Of a DNA stretch of 64,000 nucleotides, positions 1-9,600 are shown one piece after another. Under the pieces are notes generated by a model, which made no database searches, was not told the origin of the DNA, and saw only the letters and a program-made list of their open reading frames with translations. The position numbers and the translations under genes are program-made. Each line of letters begins with the position of its first letter. Positions within the stretch are counted from its first letter, which is position 1. The stretch lies in NCBI GenBank assembly GCA_021495925.1, contig JAKEKT010000006.1:310001-374000 (forward strand), read 5' to 3'. This DNA is from Diplodia intermedia (taxonomy: Eukaryota > Ascomycota > Dothideomycetes > Botryosphaeriales > Botryosphaeriaceae).

Positions 1-1321
1 CTACAGCGGAAAAGTAAAATAGAGGAACGGAGTATTCCAAGTATGAACTCTACTATCCCGCACTGGTCGTATCATTACGTGGTGAGATCCTTTGTATGAG
101 CTTGTTTGGTGTGATGCTGCAATTATGAAGTGACCGTACACACGGGGGCCAGCCAAAACGGCAAGACTTAGACGTCCATCTTGCTCCGGAAGTTCAGAGA
201 GTGGCTTCTCTCCCAAAAGGTCAGAGGTGCTAGATCTTCTAGGTTCCCTTCCACTGCAAGTTGCGAAGGCTCAGAGTGGGAGAGGAGCGGCTTCCTACAC
301 CTGCGCTTGCCCACCTTGTTCGAACCACCCCCGGAGCGGAGCACTGGTTCGAATCACACCAGGAGCAAAGCAACACCTCAACCGCCGCCGTCTTTCAAGC
401 CCATGAGCAAGCACGATCGAAGTAAAAAAAGGCAAAACTGTAACGCCCTTGCGGGCGTCCGCGTACTAGCCCTCGTTGGTGGCGTTGAGTGGATGAGGGA
501 GCGGCCAACTACAGAAAACCCATACGGATTTTTTTGCTCGAAATCTTTGCGGCTATCATCGATCCAAATTAGCGTTGCTAGTTCTTCGTCTCTGGACTTA
601 CTACCACTGCGCCACACAGCCGTAGTCGATTGCCCGTAGGCTCTAGAACCGGCCGACTGGAAGACTTATATACCCACCCCACCCCACCTCACTTGAGTAC
701 GCGGACTATTCCCCGCAATCGCTGGGCCGATCTGCTGCTTTCTCCGTGATGCTGGTGGCTGTGTCACTGGCGACGTCGCTCCGGGCCGTCACTGTTGGAG
801 GAAACGGCGGGAGTGAGGCTGCCGGCATAACCGTCCCGCATTCCCACCCATGCCTGTACGGGCGCACTGTTTCTCTTCTCGTTGCGCTAAGATGACACGC
901 CGTCGCCGCTCTCGTGCCATTTATTCGCCTTTCTTCCACGATATCGTGAATAAGACCATCCGCGCAACGCAGTCCACCCCCGCCGCCAATGCGTCGTACA
1001 CTCACTTTCCCGCAACACCTCGCGCTCCGCCCGCCAAACCAAACCGACAAGTTCAGGACGATGCAATCGATAGGACGACCTGCCGCCCAGCAGACATAGA
1101 CGGCGCACTGCCTTTTCCGTCCATATCTCCCCCTCCCCACCTTCTTCTCCACACATCGCACACCAAGTCAATCAACGAGGGAGGCATCAAAAGTGACAAG
1201 TCGTAAACAGCATACGCATTCAACAGCTCTTCCAAAAAGAAAAAGCCCTCAACTACCCAACACCCCAGCCGCCACTACCGCATCATCCAAAAAAAAAAAA
1301 AAAGCCACAGCCACAACCCAA
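1..1321. other. No supportable gene (left edge)
   Basis: The open frames here (up to about 150 codons) have arbitrary composition, overlap on both strands and match no family I recognise. The stretch lies beyond the 3' end of the endonuclease-lectin gene. It contains C-rich runs near 670-690 and an A-run near 1290. A tRNA-like string on the minus strand near 560-630 was considered and rejected. Confidence 0.6.
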
Positions 1322-2800
1322 TCAAACCTTCCCCCAAATCGCCGCCAACTGATCGACCTCATCCCCAGCCCTCCCCGCGAACCCCACGAGCCCAAACCCG
1401 CTCGGCGCGTCATACGAGACGCAATCATCCGTCAGCGTTCCCGCCTCGACCGACCTCCCCTTGGACGACGTCGCCTGCATGTAGAAGATGCGCGTGTGGT
1501 CGTCGTACTTGCCCTGGCAGAGCTTGACTTCGCTCACAATCTCATCTGCATCCAGCGCGAGGCTTTGCGCGGTGCCGCCGGCGCCGCCGTGCGCCACGCC
1601 GACGGTGCCGTCCGTCAGGTTCAGGGCGACGGCGTCGAGGCGCTCGGCGCCGCGGAGGGTGAGCGACGCGCCGGCGGGGGACGGTGAGGCCGGCAAGGCG
1701 GATGCGGCGTCGTTGAACCAGGTGCCGTGCGGGCCGCCCCAGTAGTCGGACTGGCGGAGGGATTGATCGGCGACGGACCAGTCGAGGGCGACGAGGACGG
1801 GGTTGTGGTCGGAGAGGACGGAGCCGTTGGGCTGGAGGAAGTCGGGCGAGGCGTAGGAGAAGGCGGCGGCGGCGAGGGAGAGCAGCGCGGAGCCGCGGTA
1901 GAAGAGCTTGTCGACGGTTTCGCACGCGGGCGTCGTCGAGGGGTTGGCGCAGAGCGACTCCTCCGCCGGCGGCGTGCCCGCGTGCTCGAGCTCGACCCAG
2001 GCGTCCGTGAGCCCGTTTTGGGTCGTGAGCAGCGCGATGTTGTCGGCGACGCGCGTGTAGCGCGAGTTGGTGTCGCCGAAGACGAGGACGGCGTTGCCGG
2101 TCGAGTGGGCGTCGATGTGGTCGGCGACTTGCTGGACGTTGGCTGTGCGCGCGGTTTCGTCGTCGTCTTCGATGCTGTGGAGGTGTGTTAGGGTGCATTT
2201 CGCTCTGGGGGGGATTGTTCTTTATGGGTTTGTCTCGAAGAGGATATGCCAAGGATGAGGAAGGGGCAAGTGTAGGTGCAGATCGACATGCTCTCTTTGG
2301 CGGATCAGAAAGCATAAATTCACGTACCCAGCGTCCGTGTGCAAGTTGTAGACGTCAATCCAAACACCGTCATCGACCTTGACCCGCATGAAGGTAAAGC
2401 CCTTCGGAGTCAAGCAATCGGATCCAGAGGCATTGGAGCATGTCTCCCACTTGATGCGTTCGAAATCAATCCAGTCAAAGTTGGACAGAGTGTTCAAGCC
2501 CGAACCAAAGGGCACACCGCCGCTGGTCGCCGTCCTGTATGGATGGGTGTCGTACTCATACAGAGTTGCGTGATAGTTGAAATCCTCCTGGACGTGGATG
2601 ATGTCGTAGCCCAACTCGGAAAACTTAGTGCCAATGGAGGCCGTGTTTGTCGTCTTATCGCCGGGTACGTCGTTGTTCTGCAGAATCTCAGGCAGGCCGG
2701 CGACATTCATGGCGAGAGCAGTCAACGAGCCGCTGGTGGCAGCCATTACAGCCGGAATGGCAGCCGAGGCCACGAGAGCAATTGATCGGGCGGTAGCCAT
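1322..2800 (-). CDS. Secreted endonuclease/exonuclease/phosphatase (EEP) with C-terminal jacalin-like lectin domain
   Basis: Two exons, 2800-2328 and 2174-1322, joined in phase with a GTACGT donor and CACAG acceptor, giving 441 residues. Residues 1-21 form a signal peptide (hydrophobic, ending AVMA), so the product is probably secreted. The EEP metal-dependent phosphoesterase fold is shown in order by an Asn near the start (MNVAGLP), HVQED, NLHTDAG, FGDTNSRY and SDHNPVL, which are the family's catalytic positions. From about residue 300 a segment beginning YWGGPHG and ending with LVGFAGRAGDEVDQL looks like a jacalin-type beta-prism lectin. Known EEP enzymes cleave nucleic acids, sphingomyelin or inositol phosphates; the substrate here cannot be read from sequence. 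The lectin probably targets glycans. The gene is divergent from the PAP2 gene. I am sure of the EEP fold and fairly sure of the lectin. Confidence 0.88.
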
Positions 2801-4007
2801 TGTGATGCTGGAGCTGGTTGAAAAGAGCCGCTGGTGTTGCGAGGACTGAGGCGATCATGATTCTTATAGCGGATTAACATCCTGGATGCCAATGCCTGTA
2901 GGCGAGGTCGAGCATGCAGCCGATGGTGCCTGCCTATTTTAGGACAAGTTTATGGGAGATTCCTCTCGCCAAGCTTGGGTTTGGTCGTGTTGCGGCCATT
3001 GGGATCTCCATGTGACGGGATGGCCCCGGTCTTGTCGGGGATTCCGGTAGAATCTGGCGCGGATTGTCAGGGGAGCCGACCAGGTTGGCGATGTCGCGCC
3101 AATGGCAAGCTGGGTGGGTTGCACGAGTCGCGGCCAAACTTTCTCGTTGTGTGTACGAGGCCGACTCGCTCAAATATCGCGACAAAGTTAACTACACGTG
3201 GGTAGTGGGACAGTTGGAGCTGTGCGTCAATGTAGTACGTGCCCGGTTACGAGGGAAACAAGCGTGATGCGGATGGGATAGGGGCGGCTAGGAAGAGCAG
3301 TGGTGGCGGGGCACGGTTGATGGAGAACGGCGACGCGTGTTCGACAACAATGCGATGGCAGAAGTGGTGGACCAGCTGCAGCGCGGGCCGACGCGTGCGA
3401 GGGACGGGAACCGTCGACGAAAGAGCGGGTCTGATAGGTGTGCCGACGCCCGGGGTCCAGAGCAGTCGTTTCAGTGACGAACCGGCTATGTAACCACAAC
3501 ACGTCTGCGCCGGTCCAGCTGCAGCCAATGGCCGCCAAACCACGCCGGAGGGGAGAGAGGCGCACGGCCGCATCGCGTCGCAGAATGCTGGTCGCTAACC
3601 GCATGCTCTGTAGCAGCGCTCTGGCCCGCCAGCTAAAATTGGAAGGAGCGAAGCCGCCGTCGACACCTGCGCACGTGACCGGCAACCGGCAAATCACAGC
3701 ATCACTAACAGTGACATGGCGTCATCCCGGCCGTTCGAAGCCAAGCTCCAGCAAGCTTCTGCCAAGTTTTGCGGAGGCGCATTCTACCAGCCTGTTTTTC
3801 TCTCCCTTTGTTTATCTATACAAGGGCGCCGTCCGAACTACCTTGCAGTGCTGCCAGCCCTCCTGCCTTCCCTGCCTTCCCCACGCGTCGAGTGCCTAGT
3901 GCGACCCGCCACACGCGCCTCTCGCGTCGCTTTCCTTGCTTTGAGCTGCCGCTTAAAGCTCGCGCACCACGACCGTCTCACCTTTCACTGCTTCTCGCTC
4001 CGCAAAC
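2801..4007. promoter_or_regulatory. Divergent intergenic region, EEP-lectin / PAP2
   Basis: About 1.2 kb between two divergent start codons, so it must hold both promoters. No convincing TATA box or additional gene is visible. The many open frames on both strands have no family signature. CT-rich tracts at 3780-3900 are typical of fungal promoters and fit the PAP2 gene. Confidence 0.5.
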
Positions 4008-5491
4008 ATGCCATTCTTCAAACGTCAGCGCCCGTCGACTACTTCCGACGACGCTGCTACCACAAGCACTGCGCCAGTCACGCACAACGGCCACCATGAC
4101 CACCCCGCTGCTGGCAAGCACGCTTGGCCCACGGATGGCTCCCTGAACAAGAGGCCTCCGTTCGGCCAGTGGCTGAAGTCTACCTGGTGAGCCCATTCTC
4201 CATGTCCGTGGTCGACATTAGCTAACCCTCTTTAGGCCCGATATCCTCACCATGTTCTGCATGGGCCTCATCGGTCTTGGTGTCTACGAGGCCCACCCGG
4301 CTCCCTCCCGTTCGTTCCCCGTCTACTTCGAGAACGGCGAGGTTGTCTATCCTGAGTTCGCCTATCCTCTGCGCAATGAGATCGTTCCTATTTGGGCCGC
4401 CGCCCTTCTCGCAGTGCTGGTCCCCATTGCCGTCTTCCTGATCATGCAGATCCGCATTCGCAGCTTCTGGGATCTGAACAACGCTACCATCGGCCTGCTC
4501 TACTCCGTCATCACTGCCGCAGTCTTCCAAGTGGTAGGTCACAACCTAGAGCCCAGAACAACCAGGATGAAGTTAACAGTGCTAACTGCACCTCAGTTCC
4601 TCAAATGGCTGATCGGAGGACTCCGCCCTCACTTCCTTGACGTGTGCAAGCCCAACGTACCTCTCAACGGCCTCAACACCGGCAACGGGCTGCGCAACAT
4701 CATGTACGACCGCACCATATGCACCGGCGACCCCGATGAGATCGACGACAGCCTCGAGTCCTTCCCCTCGGGCCACACGACGGCCGCCTTCGGCGGCTTC
4801 GTCTACCTGTCGCTCTACCTCAACGCCAAGCTCAAGGTCGCCGCCAACTACCACCCGGCCATGTGGAAGCTGATCGCCATCATGGCCCCCCTGCTCGGCG
4901 CCACCCTCATCGGCGGCGCCCTGACCATCGACGAGTACCACAACTGGTACGACGTCCTCGCCGGCGCCATCATCGGCACCATGATGTCCTTTGTGAGCTA
5001 CCGCATGGGTAAGTCTTATCATCCACCATCACCACCATATCTCCCTCCCTCACCCCGTTCGACACAACAACAACAACCACTAACCAAAAAAAAAAAAAAA
5101 AACAGTCTACGCCTCCACCTGGGACTTCCGCTTCAACCACATCCCCCTCCGCCGCGAAGTCCCCTTCACCTACGGCGCCGGCCCCGCCTCGGACCTCTTC
5201 GCCGGCTTCCACGACACCATGTGGACGCGCCAGGTCGGCTGGGGCGCGCCCGAGGCCTGGTCGAGCTACGGCGGCGCGCCCTTTGACGCCAGCGCCGGAG
5301 GGCCTGGCGGTGCTGCTGCAGCAACAGGCGTCATGGGCTCACCGACGACCGGCCATCACGGCCACGGTATCGGTAACGGCCATCATGGCGGTGCCGGATA
5401 CCCCACCGGCACCGCGGGCACGAGGCACAGCGTCGATAGGAGGCCCGTCCCGCCGTCCAAGGAGGGCAGGGCGCCCGAGCACATGGTTTGA
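4008..5491 (+). CDS. PAP2-family lipid phosphate phosphatase (diacylglycerol pyrophosphate phosphatase-like)
   Basis: Four exons: 4008-4186, 4236-4533, 4597-5008 and 5106-5491; all junctions are GT-AG and in phase. The protein is an integral membrane enzyme that should dephosphorylate phosphatidate, diacylglycerol pyrophosphate or lysophosphatidate. A polar N-terminus of about 60 residues precedes the first membrane segment (LTMFCMGLIGLGVY); further segments follow (VPIWAAALLAVLVPIAVFL, then the region around the motifs). PAP2 motif 1 reads KWLIGGLRP, motif 2 FPSGHTT, and motif 3 carries H-x3-D (YHNWYDVLAG). The Ser-Arg pair expected before motif 3 reads Ala-Leu in this frame. The C-terminus after about residue 300 is Gly/His-rich and disordered. 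The last intron ends after a long A-run. Its 3' end faces that of the coiled-coil gene. Confidence 0.9.
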
Positions 5492-6684
5492 TGATTCGAT
5501 CGGTCGACGCCGGGGGTGGGGGCGGGGGCGCAGCGGGAAGAGAGGGAGAGAGGGAGAACATGTTTTGTCATCTTTTCCTCCTCCCCTTCTCTCTCTACCT
5601 CTCTTTTTTCAACCCACTTTAACGCACCCGATGATAAATCGAAGAAGATGAAGAGGACGGGAAACAACCGCGTTGTAAGAATATGGGGGGACGAACGAAC
5701 GAACGAACGGCTGACCGACGACGAGATGGACGACATGATCCGTGAGGCGGACCAGGAACGGTGAACAGACAGCGATCGGGGGGGCTGTTACGGCGAAAGT
5801 AATGATTACGGTTAAAAATCTTTAATGAGGGATGGCATGGCGGGCGGGAGGAAACGGGGACGGGACAGCATGAATTAATTATCGGTGGTATGTAATGAGG
5901 AGAAGCGAGTTGCTCCCCCGCTCCGACGGGGTTAACGTTCTGGTAGTTAGCAGTCAGTATGAGATGAAATACCCCCCCACCTACTTCCTATGTAGGATCG
6001 AAAATGCCACTTGGCAAACCTCATTAATTACACTCCTGCTTGATTTTTTCCCGCTATGGCACACGACGAGGCCTGCTGCCATGAAGAAAGAGCATCGAAA
6101 GCGAACCAAGCAAGCAAGCATCTGCACCACACCGATCACGACAACAAACATCTCTCCATCAAAGTGAAAAATGACATCTCAACCAAAGGCTCGTGCGTTT
6201 TGCGTATGTGCTCGCTCTGCCAAACCAACAAAACTACACGAACTGGGTATCAAGCGCTGAAGAACGGAAGTGGGTTCATCAACAACCTCCCCCATGCAAC
6301 ATAATTACTAGGTGGGGCAAAGAAAAGGGGGAGCGAAAAGTCCACAATTGAAAAAAACGTGGACGACATGGAAACTCCCTTGACCCATGAGCAATTGACC
6401 CCAAGACAAGAAGCAATCCAGAGCCGCTTGTGTGATTGAAAATAGCCTCAAAGAGGAAACCCGACACCCCAGGGAATGAAAAAACCTGACCCCGTCCTTC
6501 CCGATGAGTACAAGCCAAAATGAAATAGCAAAATAATATAAGAGATCTCCTTCGTTTTCATCGCCCATCATTCGTTTTCGTTCCTGATCATCCTTTCGTT
6601 TGTTTGTCCGTAACGTTGTGACGTTAATCTTAGAACCGACCATTGCATCCCCCGCCAGCTGTCAGATATTTGGGGCGCAAGCGC
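5492..6684. other. Convergent 3' intergenic region
   Basis: About 1.2 kb between two convergent stop codons. It holds CT-rich and GA-rich tracts, four GAAC repeats near 5694-5709 and the calmodulin-like stretch listed separately. No full-length gene is visible; it should mostly be 3' UTR of both neighbours. Confidence 0.55.
5711..5755 (+). pseudogene. Short calmodulin-like coding fragment in 3' flank
   Basis: Fifteen codons read LTDDEMDDMIREADQ. This is almost the E-helix and start of the calcium loop of the fourth EF-hand of calmodulin, whose conserved form is LTDDEVDEMIREADQ, so 13 of 15 residues agree. The frame stops two codons later. One base less at about 5757 would continue as D-G, as in the EF-hand loop. 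No other part of calmodulin is found on either side. It lies about 220 bp past the PAP2 stop codon, so it could be a relic of a captured cDNA or gene piece, or coincidence. Confidence 0.35.
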
Positions 6685-9600
6685 TCATGAGTCGGCGGTG
6701 GCGGGCTGGACGGTGGCGGTCACCGAGGATTTTCTCGGGGAAAAGCCGCTGCGAATGAAGCCGGAAACATTGTGGTTGTGCGAGATCAACTCCTCGTTGA
6801 GCTGACCCAGTTGACGAACCTGTTCACGGATACCTGCCATCTTCACAAATACTTCTAGTTAGCCTGTGTGCTTGGAACAAAAAAGGAGCTGGCTATCGAA
6901 GCCATGGAAGGCCCGATATTCTCACTACGCACCTGGCCGCTGGTGGATTTGTCATTACCAGACTCGTCTCTGTCCACCTCGACAGAGTTCTTGTATTGCG
7001 GGGGAGCGCCACCGTTCTGGCGGTAAGTGGAGACCTCGGTCTCGAGTTCGATCAGGCGCTGCTTGTAAGCCTCGCACTCACGGATGAGCTCGGCAACACG
7101 AGGGCTCTCGCGGGTTCCTGCGACCTCAACCTGGAGCTTGTCGATCTCAGCGTTGAGACGATCAATCTCGGTCTCAGCACGCTTGATCTCTGAGAACTGG
7201 TCGTTGATCTCGGCCTTGGCAACGTCGAGCAGGTCAGTAAGCTTGCGAACGGTGGTTTCCTTGGTCTTCTCCATTTCAGTCTTGACCTGCTCGATGCGAG
7301 AGGCGGCTTCCACCTCAAGCTTGGACCTTTCCTCCTTGAGAGCATCCTCGAGCGCCTGCTTGTAGAGCTTGTCAGTCTCGTCGTGTTGTTTCTTGACACG
7401 AGAGATCTCTGTCTCGAGTGACTGCTTCATGTTGTCGTAGTCGTCCTGCAGCTTCTGCTCGATGGCAGCCTTCTCTTGCTCGAAAATCTGCTCAAGAGTC
7501 TGCTCCATCGAAGAACGTTCTTTGGCGTGCTCCGACCAGAGCTTCTCAAGCAATTGGTCGTGCTCAACGCGGCTAGAATCATAGTCAGCCCTCGGTCGCG
7601 GAAACAGTCACGGTGAACTTACTTCTCTTCGACATCCTTCTTGAGCTGCTCGAGCTCAGTCATCTTCTCTTTGAGAAGGGCCTCCTTCGCACTCAAGTCA
7701 TGCTCGAGCCTTTCATTTGCATCAGTCAGCTGCTGGTTGAGCGTCTTGAGCCTAACAATCTCGTTCTCCAGCTCGACACGGACACGACCAAGTTCATGCT
7801 CAAGCTCGCGCTTCATCTTCTCGAGGCCGGAGGCGTGGTGGCCATCGCGCTCCTCGTGAGCCTCATCGAGAGCCCTCAAGGTCTGCATGAGACCATCGAC
7901 CTGGCGAGACTTCTCTTCGAGCTCCATGGTCTTCTCATCAAGCTCGTGCTTCATGGCCTTGTAATCATCAACCTTAGGCATGGCATCATCAATTGACTGG
8001 CGACGAGCGGCAAGCTCCTGGTTCATGCGCGACATCTCAGCATCCTTCTCCGCAATCTTGTCGGCCATGCGGTACTCGGCGTCAGCAATCTTGTCCTGGA
8101 GAGACTTGACAACCTTGCCGTGCTCCTTGTCAATGACCTTGAGCCTGTCGTGGGACTCATTGAGCTGGCGCTCGGCCTCATCAAGGGCACCCTGGAGCTC
8201 CTCAACCTCCTCGTGAAGCCTGTCAATCTCCTCGTGAAGTTCAGGAATGTGGCGTCCGTCTTCCTCGTTGGCTTGGCGGGCGGCGAAGAGCTGCTTCTCA
8301 ATGACCTCCTTCTCCTCGGCAAGGCCGGTGATGCGGCTCTCGAGCTTCTTGGTACGGTCCTCGAACTCCTGGCGAACCTCGAAGACATCGGGACCCTTGA
8401 CAGCAGACTCAAGCTCAAGGTGCAAGTTGTCGACGGTCTGACGCAGGGTCTCGATCTCGTGGTCACGGCTTTGCAGGGTTTGGGCGCCTTCATCAAGCTG
8501 GCCGTTGTAGACACGCACAAGCTCCTGGACTTGCTCCTCGTACTCCTTCTGGACGGCCTTGGCAGCACTTTGGTGGAAGTCGATGGTAGCAAGAGCGTTC
8601 TGCGTCTCGGTCTTCTTGACCTCCAGCTCCTGGGCAACGGCCTCGATCCTGCCGCAGAGCTCGGTGATTTGGTTTGCCTTTGCATCCAGCTCGCTGGTGA
8701 GGCCCTCGACCTCGTCGGCACGCTGCTGCTCAAGTTCCTTGACACGGTTCTGAAGGTTCGCCATGACATCGTCGTGAGCAATCTCGCCTTGGTGCTCGCT
8801 GCTCATTTGATCGCGCAGCTCCTTGACAGTCTCTCTGGCATCCTGAAGAGCACCGTCCTTGGCGTCGGCGTCATCCTCAACGTTAGCCTTATCCGCCATG
8901 AGCTCGGCGATCTCATCAGTCAAGCTGTGGATGCTCTGCTTCCTGGTGCTGATGCGGGCGGATGCAGCAATCCTCTGGAGGCCAGCGGCATACTCGTCCT
9001 GGAGCTTCTCAACGACCTCGGCGTGGTCCTGAGTGGACCGCTGGAGACGCTGGAGGATGAAGTCATAGTCATCACGGCTCTTCTCGATGGCGATGGCGTG
9101 AGTCTGGGCGGCATCCTGAGCACGGGTGATCATCTCTGCCTTCTCACTCTCAAGCTCAGCGCACTCCACCCTGAGCCTCTCGACCTCAGCTACGAGATCA
9201 GAGCTCTTGTCCGAGGTGTTTTGCTGCAGGTTGATAACCTTGTCTTGGAGGGCAGTGATGGTGGATTGCATCGAGTCCTTGTCGTCCTCGAGCTCCTGGA
9301 TGCGCTGGGTAAGCTTTTCAGTGTCCTCGTCGACACCGCGAGAGCCATCAGCCTGTTCCTGCTGGACGGAAGAGATCTTGTCCTGGAGAGCAGTGATGGC
9401 GGCGTCCTTGGAAGCCAGCTCCTGCTCGAAGTCGGCGATCTGCTTCTTGAGGTTCTCAGTCTCACCGGTGGCAGCAGATTCGGTCTCCGTGCGCTCCAAC
9501 TCGAGGGAACGGATCTTGTCTTGGAGGGACTCGATTGCCGATTGCAAGGAAGCCTTGTCACTGTCGTACTCGACGCTCTGCCTCTTGAGAGAGTTGGAGC

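Noticed and set aside
330..372. GGTTCGAATC resembling a tRNA T-loop on the plus strand
   Set aside because: Flanking five-base stems do not pair and there is no A box at the right distance upstream.
560..632. tRNA-like string on the minus strand (A-box-like TGGCGCAGTGG, ends pairing over six to seven bases)
   Set aside because: No proper T-arm or B box (the candidate reads GGATCGATGAT) and no anticodon stem could be formed; probably chance.
1542..2315. 257-codon Arg-rich minus-strand frame
   Set aside because: Out-of-frame shadow of exon 2 of the EEP-lectin gene, running through its intron.
5088..5103. A-run as a possible polyadenylation relic of a retrogene
   Set aside because: It lies inside the last intron of the PAP2 gene just before the acceptor, and the gene keeps other introns.
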